A DNA stretch of 7,229 nt from Boseongicola sp. SB0675_bin_26 (GCA_009843725.1 VYCX01000185.1:1-7229), one strand, 5' to 3'. Numbered from the stretch's first letter, positions 1-6,484 are shown. Program-made: numbers and translations. Notes: generated by a model from the letters alone, not told the origin.

Positions 1-187
1 GATAGCCCTCGCGCTTGTTCAGGATCGTTTCCCAGGACAGGCCCGCATGGGCGCCTTCGAGAATCAGCATCTCGAAGAGCGTCCGGTCGTCATGAACCGG
101 CACGCCCCATTCCGTGTCGTGATAACGGGCATAGAGCTTTGACCTTGAGCCAAAGCAGCGTGGCTTGTCGTCGACTGAGTCGGGCAT
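1..187 (-). CDS. tag: DNA-3-methyladenine glycosylase I (N-terminal part; cut by the window edge)
   Basis: This base-excision-repair enzyme removes 3-methyladenine from alkylated DNA in the cytoplasm. Only the first 62 codons are in the window; the gene continues past base 1. The visible protein has RC at 10-11, then YARYHDTEWGVPVHDDR (19-35), LFEMLILEG (37-45) and AGLSWETIL (48-56), which are the N-terminal signatures of the Tag family. By comparison with E. coli Tag, Cys11 and His23 should be two of the zinc ligands, and Tyr22, Glu44 and Trp52 should line the base pocket. The Cys-to-His spacing is one residue shorter than in E. coli. The ATG at 187-185 has a good ribosome binding site, GAGGA, 7 nt upstream. 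It lies only 31 bp after the dnaE2 stop on the same strand, so co-transcription with dnaE2 is likely (inference). The C-terminal zinc ligands cannot be checked here. Confidence 0.93.
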   Translation of the reverse strand, partial: MPDSVDDKPRCFGSRSKLYARYHDTEWGVPVHDDRTLFEMLILEGAHAGLSWETILNKREGY

Positions 188-218
188 TGTCTGGTCCTCG
201 TTCGGTTCTGGAGCCAGG

Positions 219-389
219 TCACGGGGCCTGGCTGGATTGGTGCAAGGGGCTGCTCCCGGCCGTTCCTTCTGCAGGGGCCGGACGGTTCATGCGCTCCCGG
301 GACCGGGATGGTTCCGAACTGTCCCCGGGAAGGAGGCAGCCGCCGGGCTTTCCTCTTCGTGCCTGCATGCCGTGGGGCTGCGCTTGCGG
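219..389 (-). other. Unconserved C-terminal tail of dnaE2 where the OB-fold domain should be
   Basis: These codons give residues 1027-1082 of DnaE2, rich in Pro, Gly, Ser, Arg and Gln and with no resemblance to the family C-terminus. I read the other two minus-strand frames through this stretch and found no trace of the usual OB-fold motifs (for example a VLVRQRPG-like or ITLEDETG-like segment). A simple frameshift therefore does not explain it: the domain is absent. The DNA also has GC-rich inverted repeats, at 295-303 with 321-330 (one bulged base) and at 256-261 with 276-281. This suggests a deletion or rearrangement scar (inference). Confidence 0.7.
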
Positions 390-3300
390 CGTCAGCCGGT
401 GCCTGAGAAAGGCAATTGGATGGGCGCGGAGCGTCAGTCGCATCGTGACATAATCCTCGACGACGTGCTCGCCCGGGGTCATTTCAGGCAGGTGCGCTGC
501 GGGTTCCTTGACGGCTTCGCCGTCGAGGTCGCTGGCAAAAAGCGGAAGGGGCTTGGTCGAGGCGATGGCGCTTGCCGCCCAGATTGCGTCGCGCCTCGAA
601 ATCCCGAGGCTCCCGAAAGCGTCGGCTTCAGCCAGCGCTTGCAGAACGCGCGGCTTGGTTCCGGCCTTGCGCCAGACGTCCTCGAGCGAGCGATATCCGT
701 TGCCGCGAGCAGCCATGATCCCGATCCCGTCCTCCTCGCTCATGGACTTCATCTGCCGGAAGCCAAGCCTCAAGGCCAGTCCGCCACCGCCACCTGGTTG
801 CATGATGTTGTTCCAGGCGGACTCGTTGATGTCGAGCGGGCGCACCTCGACGCCGTGCTCACGGGCATCCCTGATGATCTGGGCCGGAGCATAGAAGCCC
901 ATTGGCTGGGAGTTCAGGAGTGCGCAGGCAAAAATGCCCGGGTGGAAGCATTTGATCCAGGCCGAGATGTAGACGAGGATTGCGAAGGAAGCCGCATGGC
1001 TTTCGGGAAACCCGTAGCTTGCGAAGCCTTCAAGCTGGGCAAAGCAGCGCTCGGCGAAATCGTCCTCGTATCCGTTTTCGCGCATGCCCTTGAGGAAGCG
1101 GTTCCGGAAATCGCTGATGTTCCCATGTCTCTTGAACGTGGCGAGCGAGCGCCTCAACCGGTCCGCCTCGTCCGGCGAGAAGCCCGCGCCAGTGATGGCG
1201 ATCTGCATGGCCTGCTCCTGGAACAGGGGCACGCCGTTGGTCTTGCCAAGTATCTCCTCGAGCTCGCCCGAAGGATACTCGATTTTCTCCTCGCCGTTCC
1301 GCCGCCTGAGATAGGGGTGGACCATGTCACCCTGGATGGGCCCCGGGCGGATGATGGCGACCTGGATGACGAGATCGTGAAAGTCGCGTGGCTTCATGCG
1401 TGGCAGGAAGCTCATCTGGGCGCGGCTTTCGACCTGGAAGACGCCAAGCGAGTCTGCCTTGCAGAGCATGTCGTAGACTTTCGGTTCGTTGGGCGGTCGC
1501 TTGTCCAGCGAGTGGTCGATCCGGTGATGGAGCCTGAGCAGGTCGAACGCCTTCCGGATGCAGGAGAGCATGCCAAGGGCCAGGACATCGACCTTCAGGA
1601 TCCCGAGGGCGTCAATGTCATCCTTGTCCCAGCAGATGACGGTCCGGCCCTCCATGGTGGCGTTCTCTATGGGGACAAGCTCGTCGAGGCGGCCTTCAGT
1701 GATGACGAAGCCGCCGACATGCTGCGAGAGGTGGCGGGGAAAGCCCTGGATCTGGGAGACAAGCTCGAGCGTTTGCGACAGATGGCGGTCGTCGGGATCA
1801 AAGCCGACCTCGCGGAGCCGTTGCTCCGCCATGCCGGAGGTGTCGAAGAAGCCCCAGAGCTGGGACGAGATCGCGCTGACCGCATCTGCGGTGAGACCCA
1901 TGGCGCGGCCCACTTCGCGGATTGCGCGCTTGCCACGGTAATGCACGACCGTGGCGCAGAGCCCGGCCCGATCCAGCCCGTATCTGTCATAGATGTGCTG
2001 GATCACTTCCTCGCGGCGCTCGTGCTCGAAGTCGACGTCGATGTCGGGCGCCTCTTCCCGGGCCTCCGAGACGAAGCGCTCGAAGACCATGGAGCCGATC
2101 TCCGGAGAAACCGAGGTGATGCGGAGGCAGTAGCATACCACCGAATTTGCGGCGCTTCCCCGGCCCTGGCAGAAAATGCCCCTGGAACGGGCGAAATCCA
2201 TCACGTCGTAGACGGTGAGGAAATACGGTTCGTATTCCAGCTTGGCGATCAACGCCAGTTCATGCTCGAGAAGGTTTCGCACACGCCCGGGGGCAGAGTT
2301 CCGGGGATAGCGGTTCTCGAGCCCCCTATAGGCAAGTTCGCGCAGGCGCTCGGCGGCGGACTGGCCTTCGGCGACTTCCGAGGGATATTCGTAGCGAAGC
2401 TCGTCGAGCGAGAAGGCGAGGGATGCCGCCAGCCGGGCGGCGCGGTCAACGGCCTCGCCATGGGGGCCGAGCAGGCGGCGCATCTCCGCCTCGTCCCGCA
2501 ATCTCTGCTCGGAATTCGCGAGGGCTGCGCGGCCCAGATCCTTGACCTGCACGCCGATGCGGATCGCGGCCAGCACGTCCGCGAGCTTGCGGCGGGAGCC
2601 GTGATGCATGCGGGGGGCTGCGGAGGCGACGGCAGGAAGGCCGATCCGCCTCGCAAGCCTGGCGAGATTGTCGAAGCGTTCGGCGTCCTGCCCGTCATAG
2701 CGGGGGCTCATCACGAGATGGCTGTCCCGGGGAAAGCGGCGTGACAACCGGTTGGCCTGTGCCCGCCAGGCGTTCCGGACACCTCCTGCCTTGGGAGCGT
2801 CGCCGGCTTTCCCTTGCCCGGGAGGGCCGTGTTCGGCACTGCCCTTCGGCCTTCCCTCCTCGGGCGGATGGATCAGGAGGGCGAGGTCCGCGCCAAATTC
2901 GACAAGGTCATCCATGTAGAGGAGGCAGTCGCCCTTCTTTGCCCGAAGCCGCCCGCGCGAGACAAGGCGGCAAAGATTGCCCCAGCCCTTGCGGGTTTTC
3001 GGAAGCGCGGTGACGGAAAAGCCGGTGTCGAGCACGATCCGTGCACCAGGAATCAGGCGCGGCACGTTCAGTATGGCGGCGGAGGTTTCCAGCGATGAAG
3101 GTTCCGCTCCGGTTTCAGCCGCCGCATGCGGGCTGCCGGGCAGGCCTTCCAGCTCCTCTGATGCAAGGGTGCCGCTCTTCCGGCGCGCCTTGCCACCCGG
3201 ATAGCTTTCAAAAACCTGTCTCTTCTTTTCCCAGCCTTTCATCGGGGCGGGCGGGCCTATCAGGTCGCTGGCCAGGCGTTCCTTCACTTGTCGCGCGATT

Positions 3301-3467
3301 TCCCGGGCGCGGGCATGTCCCCGCACAACGCCTGCAACCGAGTTCACATCCGCAATCGCAATGGCCGAGAGGCCAAGGAGCGCGGCACGGTCGACATATT
3401 CCTCAGGATGCGAAGCACCGGTGAGGAAGGTGAAGTTCGACATGGCGCTGAGTTCGGCGAAGCTCAC
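219..3467 (-). CDS. dnaE2: Error-prone DNA polymerase DnaE2/ImuC with an atypical C-terminus lacking the OB-fold domain
   Basis: This is a C-family polymerase homologous to the DNA polymerase III alpha subunit; family members do SOS translesion synthesis and mutagenesis, normally with ImuA and ImuB. I chose the GTG at 3467: the family-like N-terminus (SFAELSAMSNFTFLTGASHP) begins there and AGGA sits 8 nt upstream. An in-frame ATG at 3575 would add 36 unconserved residues. The protein is 1082 aa. A PHP-like region spans about 1-300. The catalytic aspartates lie in PDIDVDF (474-480) and KVDVLALGML (625-634, Asp627). RPGPIQGDMVHPYLRRR is at 707-723, the fingers-like FPESHAASFA at 819-828, and a helix-hairpin-helix region at about 926-968. 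Similarity ends near residue 1026 (AHPIAFLRHRL). The roughly 150-residue OB-fold end expected of the family is missing and a Gly/Pro/Ser/Arg-rich tail (1027-1082) replaces it. Residues about 62-132 and 203-234 are low-complexity insertions. The polymerase core looks intact; whether the protein is functional is unknown. Confidence 0.93.
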   Translation of the reverse strand: MSFAELSAMSNFTFLTGASHPEEYVDRAALLGLSAIAIADVNSVAGVVRGHARAREIARQVKERLASDLIGPPAPMKGWEKKRQVFESYPGGKARRKSGTLASEELEGLPGSPHAAAETGAEPSSLETSAAILNVPRLIPGARIVLDTGFSVTALPKTRKGWGNLCRLVSRGRLRAKKGDCLLYMDDLVEFGADLALLIHPPEEGRPKGSAEHGPPGQGKAGDAPKAGGVRNAWRAQANRLSRRFPRDSHLVMSPRYDGQDAERFDNLARLARRIGLPAVASAAPRMHHGSRRKLADVLAAIRIGVQVKDLGRAALANSEQRLRDEAEMRRLLGPHGEAVDRAARLAASLAFSLDELRYEYPSEVAEGQSAAERLRELAYRGLENRYPRNSAPGRVRNLLEHELALIAKLEYEPYFLTVYDVMDFARSRGIFCQGRGSAANSVVCYCLRITSVSPEIGSMVFERFVSEAREEAPDIDVDFEHERREEVIQHIYDRYGLDRAGLCATVVHYRGKRAIREVGRAMGLTADAVSAISSQLWGFFDTSGMAEQRLREVGFDPDDRHLSQTLELVSQIQGFPRHLSQHVGGFVITEGRLDELVPIENATMEGRTVICWDKDDIDALGILKVDVLALGMLSCIRKAFDLLRLHHRIDHSLDKRPPNEPKVYDMLCKADSLGVFQVESRAQMSFLPRMKPRDFHDLVIQVAIIRPGPIQGDMVHPYLRRRNGEEKIEYPSGELEEILGKTNGVPLFQEQAMQIAITGAGFSPDEADRLRRSLATFKRHGNISDFRNRFLKGMRENGYEDDFAERCFAQLEGFASYGFPESHAASFAILVYISAWIKCFHPGIFACALLNSQPMGFYAPAQIIRDAREHGVEVRPLDINESAWNNIMQPGGGGGLALRLGFRQMKSMSEEDGIGIMAARGNGYRSLEDVWRKAGTKPRVLQALAEADAFGSLGISRRDAIWAASAIASTKPLPLFASDLDGEAVKEPAAHLPEMTPGEHVVEDYVTMRLTLRAHPIAFLRHRLTPQAQPHGMQARRGKPGGCLLPGDSSEPSRSRERMNRPAPAEGTAGSSPLHQSSQAP

Positions 3468-3475
3468 GGGCAATG

Positions 3476-3479
3476 TCCT
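3476..3479 (-). promoter_or_regulatory. Ribosome binding site that supports the GTG start of dnaE2
   Basis: The minus strand reads AGGA, eight bases before the GTG at 3467-3465. The ATG at 3575 sits instead in the loop of an inverted repeat, and the 36 residues between it and the GTG do not resemble the start of DnaE2 proteins. Confidence 0.7.
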
Positions 3480-3513
3480 GATACGGTCCGGGTTCTGCGG
3501 CTCGAAGCACGAT

Positions 3514-3528
3514 ATTCGCTTTTTGTTC
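3514..3528 (-). promoter_or_regulatory. Candidate LexA (SOS) operator upstream of dnaE2
   Basis: The minus strand reads GAAC-AAAAAGC-GAAT, which matches the alphaproteobacterial LexA direct repeat GAAC-N7-GAAC at 7 of 8 fixed positions. The A-rich spacer is typical of such sites. It lies 46 bp upstream of the GTG start, where an operator overlapping a promoter would be expected. dnaE2 genes are commonly under LexA control in this class. The match was found by eye and one half-site is imperfect, so binding is an inference. Confidence 0.5.
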
Positions 3529-3543
3529 TTTTCGCCAGCTTTC

Positions 3544-3585
3544 TTTTCCGACCCGTCTTCAACTCCGCAAGACATGGTCGGAAAA
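3544..3585. repeat. Ten-bp perfect inverted repeat with a nested 5-bp stem
   Basis: TTTTCCGACC (3544-3553) pairs perfectly with GGTCGGAAAA (3576-3585). Inside it, GTCTT (3555-3559) pairs with AAGAC (3569-3573) around a 9-nt loop. On the minus strand the structure starts six bases after the methyltransferase stop codon, so it could end or stabilise that transcript, or separate it from dnaE2. It is not a classical intrinsic terminator: the T run is in the 5' arm and the A run in the 3' arm, with no T tract after the stem on either strand. Confidence 0.55.
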
Positions 3586-3595
3586 CCGTCTTCAA
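3553..3595. repeat. Direct repeat CCGTCTTCAA, two copies 33 bp apart
   Basis: CCGTCTTCAA occurs at 3553-3562 and 3586-3595. The second copy covers the stop codon of the methyltransferase gene (TGA, 3594-3592 on the minus strand). The copies are interleaved with the inverted repeat at 3544-3585. This could reflect a small local duplication or a paired binding site; nothing else in the sequence decides between these. Confidence 0.45.
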
Positions 3596-4488
3596 GCGGT
3601 GACGGCGTTCGGTCCGGGGCGCACCGCGCGCGCCTGCTTCTTCTGGATCAGCGTAACGAGGTAGCGGTTGTTCCGGACAAAGACCGTGCTGCTGCGCGCA
3701 TTGCCGCGAAGCCGCCTGTCCAGCCGGTACAGGCGGCGGCGGCCGAATGCGAGCCTGGCTGCGCCCGCCAGCAGCCAGCGCATTACGGGCCGCTTCGCGG
3801 AAAGCTCGGCATCAACGCGCGTGACCGCATCGCCAAGGACGTGAAACAGCCCTTGCTCGATGTCGATCGAGGGGGCGACCGCTTCGGTAATGTCCTCCTG
3901 GCGAAGCACGGCTCCGTCGCAGGCTTCGAGAGCTGCCCGGAATTCCTCAACCGGATGTCCGCCGCCCACGATCCGTGTTTCGCCGTCCGGCTCGAAATCC
4001 TCGGACCGAAAGCAGTCGGCGATCAGGACATGGCCGCCCGGAGCGGCCAGTTGCAGAGCCTTGTCCAGAGCGACTTGGAGCGGGATGTACTGGAAGCTTT
4101 CCGAAAACAGGCACAGATCGAACGCGGTGTCGCTTTCAAACGCCTCGAAGGTCGTTTCATGGATGCGCGCATCCGGCGCGTTGGCGCGGCAGCGCTCCGC
4201 AAGCAGGCGGGATGGCACGACGATGTCCACCCCGTGGCCGAGATCAGCGAGCTTTTTGGCGGTCTCTCCAGCACCGCCGCCGATGTCGAGAATCGAGAGC
4301 CGACCTTCGGGCAGGTAGCCGAGGAGCCTTTCGGTATATGCTTCCTGGGCCTTGCCAGTGTTTCCCGCGACGGGTTCCAGATCGGTCCAGAAGCCGTAGT
4401 GCAGGCTCTCGGCGCCGGTCAGCCACCGGATGAAGCCGACCCCCGCATCCAGCCCAACCGCCTTCGTGTCGACTTTCCCTTTCGGCAT
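3592..4488 (-). CDS. Class I SAM-dependent methyltransferase, substrate unknown
   Basis: A 298-aa protein with a Rossmann-type methyltransferase core. Motif I is ILDIGGGAGET (66-76), which binds S-adenosylmethionine. A post-I strand ends near VDIVVPS (87-93), FDLCLFSESFQYI (123-135) fits the motif II region, and LAAPGGHVLIADCF (147-160) fits motif III. An N-terminal LHYGFW (29-34) precedes the core, as in several small-molecule and lipid methyltransferases. The C-terminal third has hydrophobic stretches and a basic patch (about 249-265), and could contact a membrane or a lipid substrate (speculative). No signal peptide is seen. The ATG at 4488 follows an in-frame TAA by two codons, so no longer reading is possible; no clear ribosome binding site precedes it. 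The gene is co-directional with rppH (131 bp upstream) and dnaE2 (124 bp downstream). The context does not identify its substrate. Confidence 0.88.
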   Translation of the reverse strand: MPKGKVDTKAVGLDAGVGFIRWLTGAESLHYGFWTDLEPVAGNTGKAQEAYTERLLGYLPEGRLSILDIGGGAGETAKKLADLGHGVDIVVPSRLLAERCRANAPDARIHETTFEAFESDTAFDLCLFSESFQYIPLQVALDKALQLAAPGGHVLIADCFRSEDFEPDGETRIVGGGHPVEEFRAALEACDGAVLRQEDITEAVAPSIDIEQGLFHVLGDAVTRVDAELSAKRPVMRWLLAGAARLAFGRRRLYRLDRRLRGNARSSTVFVRNNRYLVTLIQKKQARAVRPGPNAVTA

Positions 4489-4619
4489 GCAGCGGGTTTA
4501 TCGCCGCGGGCCAAGGAGGAAAAGCGAGTTTCTAGACGGCACGAAGGACACGGCCGACATGGCCCGGACGGGAAACGGAATCCCGGCGGCATCATGCGTC
4601 GGGCAGGAATGCGAGGCTT

Positions 4620-5099
4620 CTACGGAGAGACAGACAGGTGCGGGCGGAACGCCGCGATGACCTGCTCGTAGACATCTCGCTTGAATGGGACGATGTTTCC
4701 GATCACTTCGTCCGGAGCGGACCAGCGCCAACGCGAGAATTCGCGGTGCTCCTGGTCCAGGTCGATGTCGCTGTCAGCGCCATGGAACCGCATCAGAAAC
4801 CATCGTTGCATCTGTCCCCGATAGCGGCCGTTCCACAGCCTGCCGACGAGGTGTTCAGGGAGGTCGTAGAGAATCCAGTCCGGATGCTCGCGTTCAAGAG
4901 TGACCAAGGCCGGCGCCACGCCCGTCTCTTCCTCAAGCTCGCGAAACGCCGCAGCTCGAGGCGTCTCGCCGCTGTCCACGCCACCCTGAGGCATTTGCCA
5001 GGCGCCAGGCGTGTCCACGCGCTCGCCGGTGAAGACGAGACCTTGGCCGTTGGCCAGCGCCACGCCCGCGCAGGGCCGGTAGGGAAGGCTGGTGCTCAT
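4620..5099 (-). CDS. rppH: RNA pyrophosphohydrolase RppH (Nudix hydrolase)
   Basis: RppH removes pyrophosphate from the triphosphorylated 5' ends of RNAs, which opens them to RNase E-type decay. The 159-aa protein has a full Nudix box at residues 39-61 that fits GX5EX7REUXEEXGU exactly: Gly39, Glu45, Arg53, Glu54, Glu57, Glu58 and Gly60. RppH-specific features are the N-terminal [11 protein letters not shown] (5-15), the GAWQMPQGG stretch (32-40) and the C-terminal [13 protein letters not shown]. These favour RppH over other Nudix enzymes such as MutT. The ATG at 5099 is chosen because family similarity starts right after it; the reading frame is open for a further 222 bp upstream but that part is unconserved. 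The ribosome binding site is poor. The gene diverges from asd. Confidence 0.93.
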   Translation of the reverse strand: MSTSLPYRPCAGVALANGQGLVFTGERVDTPGAWQMPQGGVDSGETPRAAAFRELEEETGVAPALVTLEREHPDWILYDLPEHLVGRLWNGRYRGQMQRWFLMRFHGADSDIDLDQEHREFSRWRWSAPDEVIGNIVPFKRDVYEQVIAAFRPHLSVSP

Positions 5100-5146
5100 G
5101 GCCAAGAACGTGCTTCGAAAGGGACGGGAGGTCAAAGGGCAACCGA

Positions 5147-5177
5147 CGCCGCATCCCGCCGCAGGCGGGAAACGGCG
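5147..5177. repeat. Strong GC-rich hairpin in the rppH/asd divergent region
   Basis: TCCCGCC (5154-5160) pairs with GGCGGGA (5164-5170) around the triloop GCA. After a 2x2 internal loop, CGCCG (5147-5151) pairs with CGGCG (5173-5177), giving 12 bp in all. Neither strand has a T run after it. On the minus strand it would lie in the 5' leader of rppH, about 48 bp before the start codon, if transcription begins upstream of it. Confidence 0.5.
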
Positions 5178-5311
5178 CAAGCACGCCGCCGGCATTTCGG
5201 TTTGGCTGCAGGTCGCTGGCCGGCTTCGATTCATGCGTGGGCGCGACCCGGGACGATTAGCCCCCTTTTCTCTGGCGCGAACCGGCGATATTGGGCATCG
5301 TCCCAGCCAAC

Positions 5312-5317
5312 AGGAGG
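5312..5317 (+). promoter_or_regulatory. Ribosome binding site that fixes the GTG start of asd
   Basis: AGGAGG, a full Shine-Dalgarno core, lies 5 bases before the GTG at 5323-5325. The protein then begins [15 protein letters not shown], the expected start of Asd. An in-frame ATG at 5092 would add 77 unconserved residues and overlap the start of rppH. Confidence 0.85.
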
Positions 5318-5322
5318 CCAAG

Positions 5323-6360
5323 GTGGGTTATCGCGTCGCAGTCGTCGGCGCCACGGGCAACGTGGGCCGCGAAATGCTCAACATCCTGGCTGAACGCCAG
5401 TTCCCCGCCGACGAGGTCGTGGCGCTTGCGAGCCGCAGGTCGCTCGGCACTGAAGTCAGCCATGGTGACAGGACTCTCAAGACGAAGGATCTGGACGTCT
5501 TCGACTTCAACGGGTTCGACATGGCGCTTTTCGCGATCGGATCCGGCCCGACCAGGGAATATGCCCCTCGGGCGGCCAAGGCGGGCTGCATCGTGATCGA
5601 CAACTCGTCCCTCTATCGTTACGACCCGGACATTCCCCTGATCGTTCCGGAAGTGAACCCGGACGCGATCACGGATTGCAGGAACAAGAACATCATTGCC
5701 AATCCCAACTGTTCAACCGCACAATTGGTGGTTGCGCTGAAGCCGCTGCATGACCGTGCAAGGATCAGGCGAGTCGTTGTCTCGACCTATCAGTCCGTTT
5801 CCGGAGCGGGCAAGGCTGGCATGGATGAGCTATGGGACCAGACCAAGGCGATCTACAATCCCGTGTCCGACATCGAGGTGAACAAGTTCCAGAAGCAGAT
5901 TGCGTTCAACGTGATTCCGCACATCGACGTCTTCATGGAGGACGGTTCGACCAAGGAAGAATGGAAGATGGTCGCCGAGACGAAGAAGATCGTCGACCCC
6001 TCGATCAAGCTCACGGCAACCTGCGTGCGGGTTCCGGTATTTGTGGGTCATTCCGAGGCAGTCAATGTTGAGACCGAGGAATTCCTGGATGAAGACGAAG
6101 CGCGCGCAATCCTGCGCGAGAGCCCCGGCGTCATGGTCGTCGACAAGCGTGAGGACGGGGGATACGCGACGCCGGTCGAGTGCGTTGGAGATTTCGCCAC
6201 GTTCATCAGCAGGATCCGGCAGGACCCGACGGTGGAGAACGGCCTGAACCTCTGGTGCGTCTCGGACAACCTGAGGAAGGGCGCGGCGCTGAACGCGGTT
6301 CAGATCGCAGAGCTTTTGGGAAACCGGGTGCTGAAAAAGGCGGACAAGGCGGTCGCGTGA
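5323..6360 (+). CDS. asd: Aspartate-semialdehyde dehydrogenase
   Basis: Asd reduces L-aspartyl-4-phosphate to L-aspartate 4-semialdehyde with NADPH in the cytoplasm. It is the branch-point supplier for diaminopimelate/lysine, threonine and methionine. The 345-aa length is normal for the family. The N-terminal dinucleotide-binding loop is GATGNVG (9-15). The catalytic cysteine is Cys130 in NPNCSTAQL (127-135). Substrate-binding and catalytic-base residues are seen in [10 protein letters not shown], with Arg236 and His243. The segment [13 protein letters not shown] (154-166) is also typical. The GTG start is supported by AGGAGG 5 bases upstream. All key residues are present, so it should be active. 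It is transcribed alone on the plus strand here, diverging from rppH and ending 134 bp before the convergent carbonic anhydrase gene. Confidence 0.97.
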   Translation: MGYRVAVVGATGNVGREMLNILAERQFPADEVVALASRRSLGTEVSHGDRTLKTKDLDVFDFNGFDMALFAIGSGPTREYAPRAAKAGCIVIDNSSLYRYDPDIPLIVPEVNPDAITDCRNKNIIANPNCSTAQLVVALKPLHDRARIRRVVVSTYQSVSGAGKAGMDELWDQTKAIYNPVSDIEVNKFQKQIAFNVIPHIDVFMEDGSTKEEWKMVAETKKIVDPSIKLTATCVRVPVFVGHSEAVNVETEEFLDEDEARAILRESPGVMVVDKREDGGYATPVECVGDFATFISRIRQDPTVENGLNLWCVSDNLRKGAALNAVQIAELLGNRVLKKADKAVA

Positions 6361-6438
6361 ACGACCGTCGGCAGTGCTGCGCCAAGCCAGCTCGCCTGTC
6401 GGATCCGCCCAGATGGCGAGGGAGCCTGTTCATGCTTT

Positions 6439-6484
6439 GCCATGAGCCGTGCCCGGACCTCTTCGTCCGGGCCCGGCTCGTGGC
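6439..6484. terminator. Long hairpin between convergent asd and carbonic anhydrase genes, likely bidirectional terminator
   Basis: Bases 6439-6458 pair with 6465-6484 around the 6-nt loop CTCTTC. The 20-bp stem has one mismatch (T6450 opposite C6473) and one G-T wobble (T6443 with G6480). It is GC-rich and sits between the 3' ends of two convergent genes, 78 bp after the asd stop and 10 bp beyond the carbonic anhydrase stop. Neither strand has a strong T tract, so it may act with Rho or as an RNA 3'-end stabiliser and not as a textbook intrinsic terminator. Confidence 0.7.

Larger units (their letters stand above)
5100..5322. other. Divergent intergenic region between rppH and asd
   Basis: This 223-bp gap must hold the start signals for rppH (minus) and asd (plus). 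Both strands have open frames through it, but the predicted peptides are Arg/Pro/Gly-rich and resemble nothing I know, so I call no gene. I found no convincing sigma-70 promoter by eye. A strong hairpin lies at 5147-5177. Confidence 0.6.

Noticed and set aside
188..213. GAAC-N7-GGAC resembling a LexA box just upstream of tag
   Set aside because: It matches 7 of 8 fixed bases but has a GC-rich spacer unlike typical sites, nearly runs into the ribosome binding site, and such matches are frequent by chance; tag is more simply read from the dnaE2 transcript.
165..2744. An 859-codon open frame on the plus strand lying opposite dnaE2
   Set aside because: It is antisense to a well-supported polymerase gene, its peptide has no recognisable domain, and long antisense open frames are common in GC-rich genes with strong third-position bias.
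4514..4520. AAGGAGG on the plus strand in the rppH-methyltransferase gap, suggesting a small plus-strand gene
   Set aside because: No start codon lies at a suitable distance behind it and no plausible plus-strand gene follows.
4489..4619. Possible small gene or promoter in the gap between rppH and the methyltransferase
   Set aside because: No conserved peptide, no convincing -35/-10 pair and only a 5-bp stem (CGGGA/TCCCG) were seen.
3361..4671. A 436-codon open frame on the plus strand opposite the methyltransferase
   Set aside because: It spans two genes and the intergenic gaps in antisense, with no family-like sequence; the minus-strand frame has clear SAM-binding motifs.
5100..5321. N-terminal extension of RppH up to 5321
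   Set aside because: The extra residues are Arg/Pro/Cys-rich and family similarity begins right after the ATG at 5099.
5092..5322. N-terminal extension of Asd from the ATG at 5092
   Set aside because: The 77 extra residues are unconserved, overlap the start of rppH, and a better start (GTG at 5323 with AGGAGG) fits the family length.
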